A program made the translations under genes and the position numbers. The notes below the pieces were generated by a model. It searched no databases and was not told the origin of the DNA. It was given only the letters and a program-made list of their open reading frames with translations. Source: Gymnothorax reevesii (Eukaryota; Chordata; Actinopteri; Anguilliformes; Muraenidae). From it: a stretch of DNA of 64,000 nt. This document shows positions 49,139 through 58,139 of the stretch, one piece after another; the first letter of the stretch is position 1; each line of letters starts with the position of its first letter. The stretch spans positions 46,343,120 to 46,407,119 of the forward strand of contig CM056583.1 in the NCBI GenBank assembly GCA_029721435.1, given 5' to 3'.

Positions 49139-52100
49139 GAATTACCTGAATTAATAATTTATTTTTTTTAAATGTTATAACAATGGGCACTGTGCTTACC
49201 TCTTTCCCCTTTGGTGCAGGTTTTCCCATCTTCTTCCAGAAAGAACCCTGTCTCACACTCGCACCTGTAGCTCCCAGGAACATTAATGCAGATTTGGGAG
49301 CATGTGCTCTCATTTCCTCTGCTGCATTCATCAATGTCTGCAGAGCACAGCATGGGAAATAGAAGCCAAAGGCATGTAGATGCAGTCATGTAGATTAGTC
49401 ATTTCATGTCATGACAGCAATTTCCTACACTTTTCTCCCACAGTGAGCTACTGCCATTGCCACATACTTAGGACTTAGGACAATTTTTAAAAATACTTAA
49501 ACAATAAAACAGTCCAGAAAATAGGCTGGAAAGAATTTTAAACCTATGACAACAGTGGCTGTTTAATTTCCACTACATTGCGCCTCACATTGTCATATAC
49601 TCCTTCAAGGAATACACAAATAACACCCGAGCTAATGTGGTTTCAACTTGGATGAAATCTATTCAAACAACTGTCTGACAAAGTATAAGAATTACATTAA
49701 CACAAACCCACCTCCAGCCCCACTTCACCCATTTAAGTAAACAGCTAATCTGATCTGAAAACAATCGGTGAAGCAGAGACCACACACCCACACACTCATG
49801 ATTCTGGCTCCAGTTGCTCAAGAGGTTCATTCAAGGCGCACACCAGAGTCTGGATGAAAAGAGCACGAAGGTGGGGCAAGTCTCACCAAGGCAGTACGGC
49901 TTCTCTCGGTTTCTGTGGCGCTCCCGGTCGTAGCGGTACCCTGAGTAGCACGTGCACACGACCCGGCCGAAGTGGTCTGTGCACTGCTGTTCACAGGGAG
50001 CGGCCGCACACACGTCATAATCTTCACAAGCATGTGAAGAAAAACAAACAAAATAAAAGCTATAACTTGATGGCAGGATAGTGAAATTTTGCCAAGTTGC
50101 GATTCAGTTCTCCATACTTGAAGGCATAATGGATGAAAAATATTTTCGTTTTTTACTAAACATTTCAGTCAGCTTCAAATGACTTAACAGCTAATATCAC
50201 AAGATTATTCTTTGAGGGTAAGAGGAAAATTGGTCAGTTTAATAAGTAGTGGATCGGGTCCGTAATCAAAGTCCTCATTTCCATGCCACAAAGCATCACG
50301 TTTAACCTCTTAGAAATGTAGAGCACACACGTGGTGCATGGTTTGCCTTTCACCCATATTTCCCAAATAGAAACTAAATCACATGTTGACTCAAGAGGCT
50401 TCTTCTTCTTCTTTTTTTTGTTCTACGTAACTGAATCATAGCGAAAACAAAAGAAACACAGATCACCCTGCCGTAAGTCAACACTTTGCTATCCTTGTCA
50501 CTCTCGCTGAAATTGTGTTTTTCCATAGAAGAGGCTAGAGCATCATATTAAAAATAATCCACATTGAATCAAATTAGCTAGAAGACTATGCTGAGATTGC
50601 ATTCATTTATTTTCCTTCTTCAAGTGATGTACTATCCCGTTTCCTCCGGATGAATGATGTTATCCAGCATCTCAGACAGAGCTGGCTGAGAATTTTCTCA
50701 ATCTATCCTATTTCATGTCAGAAAATAAGTCGAAGTTTTTAGCAACATTGATTCCATAGTGCCTGTCTCCACAAATTCAGGCTGAACACGGCCAGATCTT
50801 GCTGGATTATGGAAGAGATATTCTTAATATAAACCACCAATTCCAAAAAATGTTCATTATGGAAAATGTAAATAAAATCACTAAGTCCAGTCACCCTCTA
50901 ATAAATTAAAAACAGTACAATAACACATTATATGATGCCTCAATATTATATTGACAAATATATTCATATTTCACATCTGATGACTGTAACAGACTCCAAA
51001 AAAAGTTGGTGCAGAGGCAATTTATGATTAATAATGATGTGAAAAGTTTCAACAATAAAGTGAGGTGAAACCGGTGAGCTCAAAACAGGTGAGCAAATTG
51101 TATTATAGTACAAAAGGAGCCAAGGTCAAAGATGTGTCGAGACTCACCATTTGCCAATAGATGTGACAAACTGGCTGAATTTATGGCATTTCACCCTCTA
51201 CAGAGCACGTTAGAATTAAAAGATGGAAGGAATCTGGTTGACTCTTGGTGCCTAAATGGCAAGGCCGAGAACCACTTCTGAATGAGCGTAATCTCGGACC
51301 TCAAACGTCACTGTCTTTATAAACGTCATGTGACTGTAATGGATATCATGACATGGGCTCAGAAACACTGCGGTAAGCCTTCGTCAGTCAACATTATATG
51401 CCTCTGTGTCCACAGATGCAGGTTAAAGCTTTACTATGTAGAGCCAAAGTCATTCATCAACACTGCTCAAAAACTCCATCAAATTTTCCAGGCTCAGTGT
51501 CTTTTGAGATAGACAGTAGCTCAGCCTGTTTGTGATCTGATGAGTCAGCATTTCAAGCAGTATTTGGAAAAAAGCAGCCACTGTGTTCTCTGGAACATGA
51601 CAACAGCAATATATTACAGGCCTTTAGCAGACACTTGTATCCAGGGTGATTTAGAACACAAAGTGTATTTAGTTGGACGAAAAGAGATGAGAACCCCAGT
51701 GAGGATAGCAATTCAAGTGCCAGAGATGGCGACATGCAACTTGGACAGTAAACCAGTAGAGCATAACAAGTTAAATAATCCTACCAAAAGAAGCTAAAAT
51801 TAAGAGTTACAACATTAAGTAGGGAGGGAATATCCTGAAGAGCCGAGTCTTCAGACAACATTAGACGGAGGTCAACTTCTTCTTCTGACCTCTGTGGGAA
51901 GGTTATTACACTATGAAGAGGCCCTAAAGATGGCAGACATGACTGTAAAGTGCCGGACTGGGGGACAGAGGGGGGTTAAAATGCCTGACAACCACAGTTG
52001 GAAGAGTGGGGAGGTCTTTCAGGTGAATTGGGATAATGAACTTTCATAAATAAGCTGGGCTAACCCCTTACACTGCAAAAAATGGTAAGATAAAAATACT

Positions 52101-55100
52101 AGGTAAGATGAATTTACTTATTTTAAGACTTAAAACATTTATTTCCATCAGCATTTTTCTTAGTAAGACAACAAAAAATTTCTTGTTTTGAGGTAATTTT
52201 TACTAGCTTGCCAGTGGGGTAAGTAAATTTCACTTGTCAAGTCAAATAGTAACTTGTATTAAGAAAAAAAAAAAAAAAAACTTAAAACAAGTTACTATTT
52301 GACTTGACAAGTGAAATTTACCTACCCCACTGGCAAGCTAGTAAAAATTACCTCAAAACAAGAATTTTTTTTTGTCTTACTAAGAAAAAACACTTATTTC
52401 CATCACCATTTAAGTCTTAAAATAAGTAAATTCATCTTACCTAGTATTTTTACCTTATCATTTTTTGCAGTGTAGAAGCCTGTTCTGCCATCACAAATAT
52501 TGTTAATTTGATGCGAGTCATAACCAGAAGCCAATGGACAACTCACACTGTTTTCAGCATAAGGTATTAAAGCCAGTTTATGTCATTGTCTGGGGGTGTG
52601 TCAGAGCATATGACATGGGTGACTTTTAAAATTTAAAGGGCACTATTAATGCAGAAAGATATGTACAAATTTTTGAGTGAGATATACTGCCATATAGACA
52701 ATATCTGTTCCAGGGATGTCCCTGCACTCTCCAGCGAGGCAATGCCAAACCACATTCTACGCAGGTTACAAGTGCATGGCAGCCTAAGCAGAGAGTTCAG
52801 GTACAGGACTTGCCTGCACACAGTCCTAATCTGTCTATGCTTGAGAATGCGAGGCACACTATGAAGCGAAATACAATGAAGGGCAATTGCACGGGGCAAT
52901 GAAGGAAATTGTGCAGCTAAAGAACGGCATAATGGAGGTTATGACGGAGAATTAAACTTGCTGGACTTGACTAACTGGAATATTCAGAGCCCAAATGCTT
53001 AATGATCCTGAATGAAAGACATGCTGATGTTACACAGTGGTAAACAGAATGTACCAACTTTTCTGATTCTGTCGCAGTCATCACATTGCACAGTGTGGAG
53101 AAAAAAAGTATTTGCCCCCCTCCCAATTTGTTTTATTTTTGCATATATGATTCCATTAAATGTTCAGGATTAACAAACTAATTTTAATAAGAGACAAAGA
53201 TGACACTAAATGCAACTTTTAAACAACAATTTCCTTCTATTCTTTCTTTTTTTTTTTAAAAAGGCTACCCAACCCTTCCTGGCCCTATGTGGAAAAAGTA
53301 ATTGCGCCCTTACCTACCACATCAACCAATTAAAAAAATTGAATAGATAACTGGGTAAAATTTCACATGACACAGCAATGCATGATTCCTGCCTGTCCTG
53401 CTCAATGCAACCATCCCTTGAATATAAGCGGTCTGGCATTTTGAAGCAGGCAAAAAGCGGCACATGAAGCTACAGTCTAAAGAAATTATAGAATTGATGA
53501 GAAATACAGTTATCTAAACTATCATGTGGTACCTATTATTTATCTGCTCTGGGAAAGATGTGGTGTTAAGTGCTATATGTTGTGAATGTGTCTGTATTTG
53601 TCCTGTTATTATTATTATTATTATTTATTGTTTATATTTGTTCTCAGGCTCCCTCCTAAAAGCTTTTGATTGCTTCTTTAGGAGGCCTGATTCACAGATG
53701 ATCCCAAAACTTCAATTATGCACTACAAAAAATGTGTATGCCTGTGTGAAATAAATAAATAAACTTGAAACTTGAAAATATTGACACATATCGATCTGGA
53801 CAAGCGTTAAAAAGCCATTTCTAAGGCTCTGGGACTCCAGCGAACCATGGTGAGAGCCATTTATCTATGGGACTATTCCATATAAACTCAAAGTACAAGA
53901 ATTTTCCATGGTCACTGACTCAGATTTGGCTCAAATTTATTTTGCGAGTACCTCTATATTCATATTGAACGCATGCAACATTTTAGGATTCTTCTCCAAG
54001 GCGTTTCCAAGATATGGCCCCCAAAAATCGGGGGCCATGCCCAAGCGAGTCACAAACGTTAATTTATAGGGATTTTGGAGGCCAGTATCTTTGGAACAAA
54101 TCTTAAGTTTGGGCTGAAATTTGCAATCCAGGGTAATTTGGTTGCAGGCCTTCAGAATCTCTTGTTAAAATGTAGCTATCTCTTTTCATTTTCAAGATAT
54201 TGGCCTCTCAAATATGAACATTTTTATTGGTGGAAATCAAAAATTGAGTTTTCAATGACCCCCTATAAGGCCAGGATCCCTTACAGAGGCTAAATTGTGC
54301 TGTATTCCTTCTATTTGTGGACAAGTCTGTCTGTACAAGGAAGATTGACTGCACCCAAGGCATAATATTATAGTGAAGAGACCTTGAAAAGGGTCCTAGC
54401 TGAAAAAGTAACTTTTTTTTGCCAATTTTGGATTGGCAAGTTCAGCATGTGGGCAGTTGAAGTTGATGATCTGAAATATCAAAATCAGATCAGCAAAAGA
54501 TAGAAGAAAATGGGACGGGGTAAATTGTTTTTACGGCACTATATATTTTCAATAAGCAATTAAATTTGCATCAGAACATCTAATTATGCGTTTTCTATAT
54601 AGTAAAGGGTAAATGGACTTTTCAGACCAGTCCTTTTTGAGTTAATTTGCATTTTCCATGATATACCAACTTTTTCAGAATTGAGATTATTTAACTTCCT
54701 GATTGTATTTTCTATTTTCAGGCTATATTTTGTTAATTTTTTTTTTTTATCAGGAGCCGTTTTTAATTTGGGGCAGGTTTGATGAAATAATATATTCTCA
54801 TATCAAATCATGTAATTCTCATATTGGGTGTTTATTTGCACACCAATGTATCCGTCTACATCCACTGATATATAGTGACAAATCAACTGGCTCTGGCTAT
54901 TTTTGCGCAGTTCAGTTCCAAAATCTGATCGCAGTTAACAACATAACATTACGCCGCAAGGCCACAATTTATATCTTATAATTTAATCTCAAAAACCATT
55001 TATTTTATGGGCATGTAATGTTTTCAGTTGAAATCAATTATACCTTAAAACTGAGACCAAAAATATATTTAACCTCACAGAGTTCATTGGTTTTGGCAAA

Positions 55101-55430
55101 AGAGAGTGAAGGGGAACACAATGTCAGAAATTGCATACTTCCTGAATCTATGAAGAACAGTTCACCACCAGCGAAAGGCACAAGTAAGCTTGAAAATGTG
55201 TTACAACATATTACCTTTCAGGGTTTGCTTAGGCTTACAGCCAAACTAAGCAGAACACCTTCAAACATTCACACCGTATAGTCTTACAGTCTGCAGTTCC
55301 CCTTTACCTGATTCACAAAAAAGCATAAAAAACAACGCTGGAATACCCATAACCTCCAAGTTCATGATATAACGTACCTTCCGGAATACACTGTCCCAGA
55401 ACAAATTTAAAGCCATCACAGCATTTCTTC
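32836..55430 (-). CDS. ccbe1: ccbe1, exons 3-11 by analogy with human (partial, 5' end outside window)
   Basis: Nine minus-strand exons join in phase (1006 nt: one base finishing a split codon, 334 codons and a stop). The order of domains matches vertebrate CCBE1: Cys-rich segment, EGF-like domain, calcium-binding EGF domain, linker, two collagen blocks around a non-collagen break, and a C-terminal domain beginning [10 protein letters not shown]. Human CCBE1 is about 406 residues, so about 70 N-terminal residues, including the signal peptide, are missing to the right. Family knowledge: CCBE1 is a secreted extracellular protein that promotes VEGFC processing with ADAMTS3 in lymphatic development. 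All eight introns obey GT-AG and range from about 0.35 kb to 5.4 kb. No frameshift or nonsense codon was seen, so the gene looks functional. The identification comes from recalled family sequence, not a search. Confidence 0.95.
35889..37482 (+). mobile_element. nearly full-length Tc1-like transposon
   Basis: A 1594 bp element flanked by TA (35887-35888 and 37483-37484). It has inverted terminal repeats of about 115 bp: caaaaccagaaaccagtgaa on the left and the complementary accag/ttcactggttttggg end on the right. Shared internal blocks include AATACAATGATTTGCAAATC and CACTGCAAAGACAAG. It lies in the ccbe1 intron between the exons at 37716 and 33096, in the opposite orientation to the gene. It carries the transposase relic at 36245-37264. 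Confidence 0.95.
36245..37264 (+). pseudogene. Tc1-like transposase, inactivated by four in-frame stops
   Basis: A single frame runs about 340 codons, the usual Tc1 transposase length, from [20 protein letters not shown] to the natural end GDVTQW. An N-terminal helix-turn-helix ([19 protein letters not shown]) is followed by the [10 protein letters not shown] hinge. The DDE residues are visible in [15 protein letters not shown] and SPIENVW, with 34 residues between the second Asp and the Glu (DD34E). Stops occur at 36383, 36485, 37043 and 37109, with no indel noticed. The conserved frame suggests fairly recent inactivation. Confidence 0.93.
37716..37751 (-). CDS. ccbe1: ccbe1 second 36-nt collagen exon
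   Basis: This 36 nt, phase 0-0 micro-exon encodes [12 protein letters not shown], four Gly-X-Y triplets. The acceptor is ttttcttgaag and the donor gtaaga. It joins the last exon, which begins GPPG. A nearly full-length Tc1-like transposon lies 234 nt downstream in the next intron. Confidence 0.92.
38560..38705 (+). mobile_element. Tc1-like terminal fragment
   Basis: It begins caaccccaattccaaaagag and continues with the AAATAAAAACAGAATGCAAT and GATTTGCAAATCTCATAAAC blocks typical of a fish Tc1-like left end, related to the copy at 3043-3957. There is no opposite end and no TA on the left. It ends about 100 nt from the 36 nt collagen exon at 38808. Confidence 0.8.
38808..38843 (-). CDS. ccbe1: ccbe1 36-nt collagen exon
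   Basis: This 36 nt, phase 0-0 micro-exon encodes [12 protein letters not shown], four Gly-X-Y triplets. It is flanked by the acceptor ttttttaaatag and the donor gtacgt. Its length, phase and sequence match the equivalent human segment (GPPGAPGRDGSK). A truncated Tc1-like fragment ends about 100 nt downstream in the following intron. Confidence 0.92.
39430..39660. repeat. possible dispersed repeat
   Basis: The block ggtctcaaactccagtcctg resembles the end of a fish hAT-like repeat. Boundaries are not defined. Confidence 0.3.
40922..41660. mobile_element. hAT-like non-autonomous transposon with long inverted repeats
   Basis: The ends are about 65 bp diverged inverted repeats, starting CAGGGGCTCCCAAATTCGGT on the left and ending GGAACCCCTG on the right. 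The flanks gcatagat (40914-40921) and gcacagat (41661-41668) match at seven of eight positions, fitting an 8 bp duplication. Its 739 bp lack a transposase. It lies in the ccbe1 intron between the exons at 38808 and 42405. Confidence 0.82.
42109..42123. repeat. poly(G) tract
   Basis: Fifteen or so G in a row inside a ccbe1 intron, about 280 nt from the 42405 exon boundary. Confidence 0.85.
42405..42535 (-). CDS. ccbe1: ccbe1 collagen exon with the conserved interruption
   Basis: The 131 nt exon (phase 1 in, phase 0 out) continues Gly-X-Y repeats ([16 protein letters not shown] onward) to [20 protein letters not shown]. The break SPDLSHIKQ divides the two collagen blocks and is nearly identical to the human protein. 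The acceptor is tgggattttag. The donor gtcagt is unusual but keeps GT, and the next exon starts exactly on a Gly codon. Confidence 0.94.
42890..42998 (-). CDS. ccbe1: ccbe1 exon at the start of collagen block 1
   Basis: The 109 nt exon (phase 0 in, phase 1 out) starts [13 protein letters not shown], continues [10 protein letters not shown] and enters Gly-X-Y repeats ([10 protein letters not shown]). It therefore spans the change from linker to triple helix. The acceptor is ctctctaccag and the donor gtgagg. The intron to the next collagen exon is only 354 nt, the shortest in the window. Confidence 0.93.
43897..44003 (-). CDS. ccbe1: ccbe1 exon encoding the linker between EGF and collagen regions
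   Basis: The 107 nt exon (phase 1 in, phase 0 out) encodes [16 protein letters not shown] followed by [20 protein letters not shown]. The two close cysteines (TCxATC) and the heptad-like run STVLQLKQK match the CCBE1 linker, which may form a short helix ahead of the collagen triple helix (inference). The acceptor is cctcatctgcag. The donor gtgatg is a weaker GT site. The first few residues differ most from mammals. Confidence 0.93.
44629..45415. mobile_element. Tc1-like TIR element, non-autonomous
   Basis: The left end CAGTACCAGTCAAAAGTTTG is complementary to the right end CAAACTTTTGACTGGTACTG. TA follows the right end, while the left flank reads AA. The 787 bp body carries no complete transposase; minus-strand ORFs of 76-77 codons (44920-45150, 45033-45266) are in different frames and show no domain that I can name. 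It lies in the 5.2 kb ccbe1 intron. Confidence 0.85.
46738..46782. repeat. (AAT)n microsatellite
   Basis: AAT/GAT repeats. Two more AAT runs occur at about 48990-49010 and 49110-49138, the second about 60 nt from the calcium-binding EGF exon. Confidence 0.9.
46869..47906. mobile_element. CpG-rich element with inverted ends
   Basis: The left end GATCATACGGGCTTCTACG faces CGTAGAACCCGTATGATC at 47889-47906, an inverted repeat with few mismatches. The inside is strikingly rich in CGTACGG, ACGGGC and CACGG motifs on both strands, unlike the AT-rich intron around it. The longest minus-strand ORF (46788-47171) has no recognised domain. The precise ends and target duplication were not resolved and the superfamily is unknown. 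Confidence 0.65.
47950..49000. other. intronic stretch, possibly repeat-derived
   Basis: Intronic sequence in which similar blocks recur (gaaatttgattggttgatgt near 48376 and gaaatttgattggttgacgt near 48908). This suggests a diverged internal duplication of roughly 530 bp spacing. Confidence 0.4.
49200..49337 (-). CDS. ccbe1: ccbe1 exon encoding the calcium-binding EGF domain
   Basis: The 138 nt symmetrical exon (phase 1-1) begins DIDEC, the calcium-binding signature, and has six cysteines. The stretch [10 protein letters not shown] fits the Cx[DN]x4[FY]xC consensus for Asp/Asn beta-hydroxylation, which goes with calcium binding. An Asn-Glu-Ser sequon near the start (SRGNESTC) is a likely N-glycosylation site and sits where the human protein also has a sequon. 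The acceptor is ctctgcag and the donor gtaagc. A 549 nt intron separates it from the first EGF exon. Confidence 0.95.
49887..50021 (-). CDS. ccbe1: ccbe1 exon encoding the first EGF-like domain
   Basis: The 135 nt exon (phase 1 at both ends) encodes a 45-residue EGF-like domain from [14 protein letters not shown] to REKPYCL, with all six cysteines. The central stretch [15 protein letters not shown] is almost the same as in other vertebrates. The donor is gtgaga. The acceptor, cacatgcttgtgaag, has a weak polypyrimidine tract, but the phase and the homology on both sides leave little doubt about the boundary. Confidence 0.95.
51605..51830. repeat. dispersed repeat inside the split Tc1-like copy
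   Basis: The block around ggcctttagcagacacttgt and ccagggtgatttagaaca is a familiar fish dispersed repeat. It interrupts the transposase frame of the surrounding element. Ends are unclear. Confidence 0.4.
52071..52472. mobile_element. 402-bp near-perfect palindromic MITE
   Basis: The element starts CACTGCAAAAAATGGTAAGA and ends with its complement. TA lies at both flanks (52069-52070 and 52473-52474). The two arms of about 190 bp are nearly identical, for example CAAGTCAAATAGTAACTTG on the left mirrored on the right, and are separated by an A-rich spacer (about 52262-52282). It could fold into one long hairpin. There is no coding capacity. The TA flanks point to Tc1/mariner mobilisation (inference). 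Confidence 0.93.
53091..53870 (+). mobile_element. Tc1-like fragment interrupted by a LINE-like tail
   Basis: It starts cagtgtggagaaaaaaagta, a familiar fish Tc1-like left end, and resumes near 53805 with transposase-like coding ([20 protein letters not shown]). Between about 53530 and 53785 lies another sequence that ends in AAATAAATAAATAAACTTGA and further CTTGAAA units, resembling the 3' tail of a LINE. No right terminal repeat is present. Confidence 0.6.
53870..55370. other. intronic stretch, nothing recognised
   Basis: AT-rich intron sequence. The 92-codon and 87-codon ORFs (54703-54981, 55018-55281) have no known domain. Confidence 0.4.
55378..55430 (-). CDS. ccbe1: ccbe1 exon encoding the N-terminal Cys-rich segment
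   Basis: The 53 nt exon encodes [17 protein letters not shown] with a split codon at each end. The acceptor is ttctttgcag and the donor gtacgt. It holds three cysteines, including the CC pair that precedes the first EGF-like domain in vertebrate CCBE1. The last base G joins the next exon to make the Asp of DYDVC. This is the most 5' exon found; the exon upstream of it was searched for as far as 64000 and not seen. Confidence 0.92.
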
Positions 55431-56275
55431 CTGCAAAGAAAGGATATGTTACATATACAGAACTACATTAATAGGCATGAATTGTATATGCAGCGTTGCT
55501 GCTTGTTTGTTGAGTCCTCGCTGTAAAATTAATTCTGCCTGACAGTGAGAGGTCATCACACTCAAAGATCACGCCACTCCTCCTCTGTTCCCTCCTCACT
55601 GTAAGCAGCAATATGATTTTATATGTAGCATCTCCCTCCAGGACTCTTGTCATGCACCATCAATTTCAGAGCTACAGACAGGTGTTAGTTACCAGAAATC
55701 ATTAACTTGGGCTTTAGAGCAAAGCTAATTAGCCTTGAAGAACAGACTGTGTAAAAAGAGCACATGTTGCCAAATGGTCACTACATTATGCATCTTTGTA
55801 ACATTGTGCAGCATTTCATTTATGACTGTATGACTGTGTATTCTGTTCAGTTGACTGTAACACATAGGATGAAGAGAAAACAGACATTACCCAGAAGATA
55901 TTTTCTGGGTTCACCATGACCCCCCCAAGAAAACAGGAAAGGGAATATTGGATTGGGGTCTGTCCGTCTGGGCAGAAAAGGTTTCTCTGAAACTATTAAA
56001 CCTTGATGCGTGACATTTTGTGAGCTTAATAAGCTAGTCATGATCTATGTTGAGTTTGAAAATGGATGTTGAAACATATTTTTTTCACAGAGTTACGCCC
56101 CTTGATCTTGGGGGAGGATAGTGATGACACTGTTGTCTTTTTTTCAAAGATTCTCAAAACATCACACACTATTTGCCCTGCAATCATTCTACTAAAAACT
56201 GGGAGAGGAAACATGAGTGGGGGTTCACCATAAGGAGTATTTACATAGAGTTCAATATTTCTGGGGCAAATGGAG

Positions 56276-56888
56276 AACAAACTGAACTGAACATCGGGTG
56301 TGCCAGGAACATCCCTTTACAACTTCTATTAGTCTGGACTTGTTCGCAATCATCTCTCCTAATGAACTCTGCATTCACTCCGAAAACACTCCTCTCTCTC
56401 AGATGTTGCTAGTTCTCCATGTGAAAGATGGAAATCATTCGTTTGGACGCGCTTTTAATGCCTTTCAATCAGCCATACTCAAAATTGCGTACAGGTGTTT
56501 CTAATCTTTGTCTTTCATTAAATTCCAACAATGTAAGCGGTCATGAAGAGCAGAAGATCCAGAGCAGTTTCGTAAAGCGGGCAGCTAGGAGAAAATTATT
56601 TTTCTGAACTGAGTTTAGCCTACTATTTTGTTACACTTGGATCGCATTAAGAGAAACGCCATGTCTATAATTGCCAATAGTGTATTGTTATAATTGTAAA
56701 AGGTTTTAATTAAGGAAAATGAGAACAAGTCAGGAGCAATAATTCTTCAACTGCGTTCAAACGAATGATCGTCATCTTACTATCACGAGGAGAACTAGCA
56801 ACATCAGGAAAGCTGATTGCGAACAAGTCAAGACTAATAGAAGTTGTAAAGGGATGTTCCTGGCACACCCGATTTTCAGTTCTGGCTA
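56276..56888. repeat. long inverted repeat (about 135-175 bp arms)
   Basis: The sequence from CGGGTGTGCCAGGAACATCC (56295-56314) onward recurs in reverse complement ending at 56869. Arms share CTTTACAACTTCTATTAGTC and TTGTTCGCAATCA. The left arm carries about 39 bp (near 56360-56398) that the right arm lacks. The centre is about 270 bp and unrelated to the arms. Parallel peptides (CQEHPFTTSISLDLFAI) appear on both strands only because of this symmetry. It may be a MITE or foldback copy. Confidence 0.85.
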
Positions 56889-57439
56889 CGCCAATGGTGC
56901 GGATGATATTCCTATCCCACAATATTTTATCTTCCACAAACCAGGTCTATGCCTCTGATGCCTGTTTTTGTGCCTTTAACAGATTGATTTGTCAACAACT
57001 TATTGGCATTGGTTGAAACTCGCCTTACTGTTCACTTCTTGCATTACAACTTCTCTGTGAAGTAGTTAATAAAAGTTCGCACTAAAATCTACATGTACAC
57101 CGGCCGCATCGGTTTGTGCTGATTTTGACAAAAATAATTTATCCTAACAACATCCTAACAAAATAATTTATGGTCCAATCGTGTTAGCAAAACACATTAG
57201 CTACTTAATTGTTAGTCTAACACAATATTTTGTTAATACAGCAAAAATTTAACATTGTTAATAAAACAAATTAATTTGTTACTTCATGAACATATTAATT
57301 TTGTTACAAATTAATTTGTCATCTCTCATGGGACCAATTAATTTGTTAAACATTTTGTTTCAAGTAGCAAATTCATATTTTGAATGTAACAATCATTGGA
57401 TTATTATTAAACTGGTCAACAAAAGATTTATTAGTCTGT

Positions 57440-57720
57440 GATTATTTGTATCCCCTGAACGAAGTTTGAGGATACTATGGATTTGGCTCGTCACACGTCC
57501 GCCGCGTCCATGTCCGCCGCGTCCGCAGAGATTTTCTTGTGAACGCTCTACAGCCCATATAATTGCACCGATTCTTTTCAAATTTTGCAGGGACATGTAT
57601 TATGGTAAGTTCACGACACCTATTGATTTTGGGTACTCTGGGACCATCTGGACCCAACTGGGGGGTCTTCGGGGGATACATGTGCTCGGTTGCCGAGTGC
57701 TCTAGATGTATTTATCCGAT
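57440..57720. other. GC-rich block with CCGCGTCC repeats
   Basis: A short GC-rich segment in AT-rich DNA, with repeated GTCCGCCGCGTCC motifs at about 57497-57525. ORFs occur on both strands (57466-57705 plus, 57475-57681 minus) without a known domain. It may be part of an unknown repeat. Confidence 0.3.
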
Positions 57721-58139
57721 TGAGAGGTTTACCAGCTCTGTTAAGTTGAGAGTTTTGGACCGATCGATTGGGACTTGGGGTGTGTTTAAGGATAGATATA
57801 ATATCACAAATACAGAAAGGAAAAACCAAATTCTTCTGTTAATAATGCAACCCTGCACGACATTATTTTTATAATCCTATACTTGATTAATTGATTAACA
57901 ATGCATTAAACTCTACAACGTATTATATCTATTAAATCCGCATATAAAAAGTAATTCTCAGTAACAATTGTGCAAAGGCCTAATTCTGACTACATTACGT
58001 AGCGCATTTGGCAGACTCTAGGCATAAGTGTTTATGTTGGGCGGCCCGCCAATTGCGAAGCTTGCCTCGGCAGAGTATGAGGTTGATAATAGCACGTGAC
58101 ATAAAGAGGAGATTATCGCGAGAAATCCACGAGTGATAC

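Larger units (their letters stand above)
50830..53065 (+). mobile_element. Tc1-like transposon split by later insertions
   Basis: The left end is near 50830 (ccaccaattccaaaaaatg) and the right end near 53060 (tgtaccaacttttctgatt). Transposase-like coding appears at about 51280-51600 ([17 protein letters not shown]) and resumes at about 52520-52870 ([20 protein letters not shown] region). The middle, about 51600-52500, is occupied by other repeats. Frames are broken throughout. It lies in the ccbe1 intron between the exons at 50021 and 55378. Confidence 0.7.

Noticed and set aside
55468..55653. Upstream ccbe1 exon just 5' of 55430
   Set aside because: The ORF there lacks the expected Cys-containing sequence before KKCC and has no fitting donor site.
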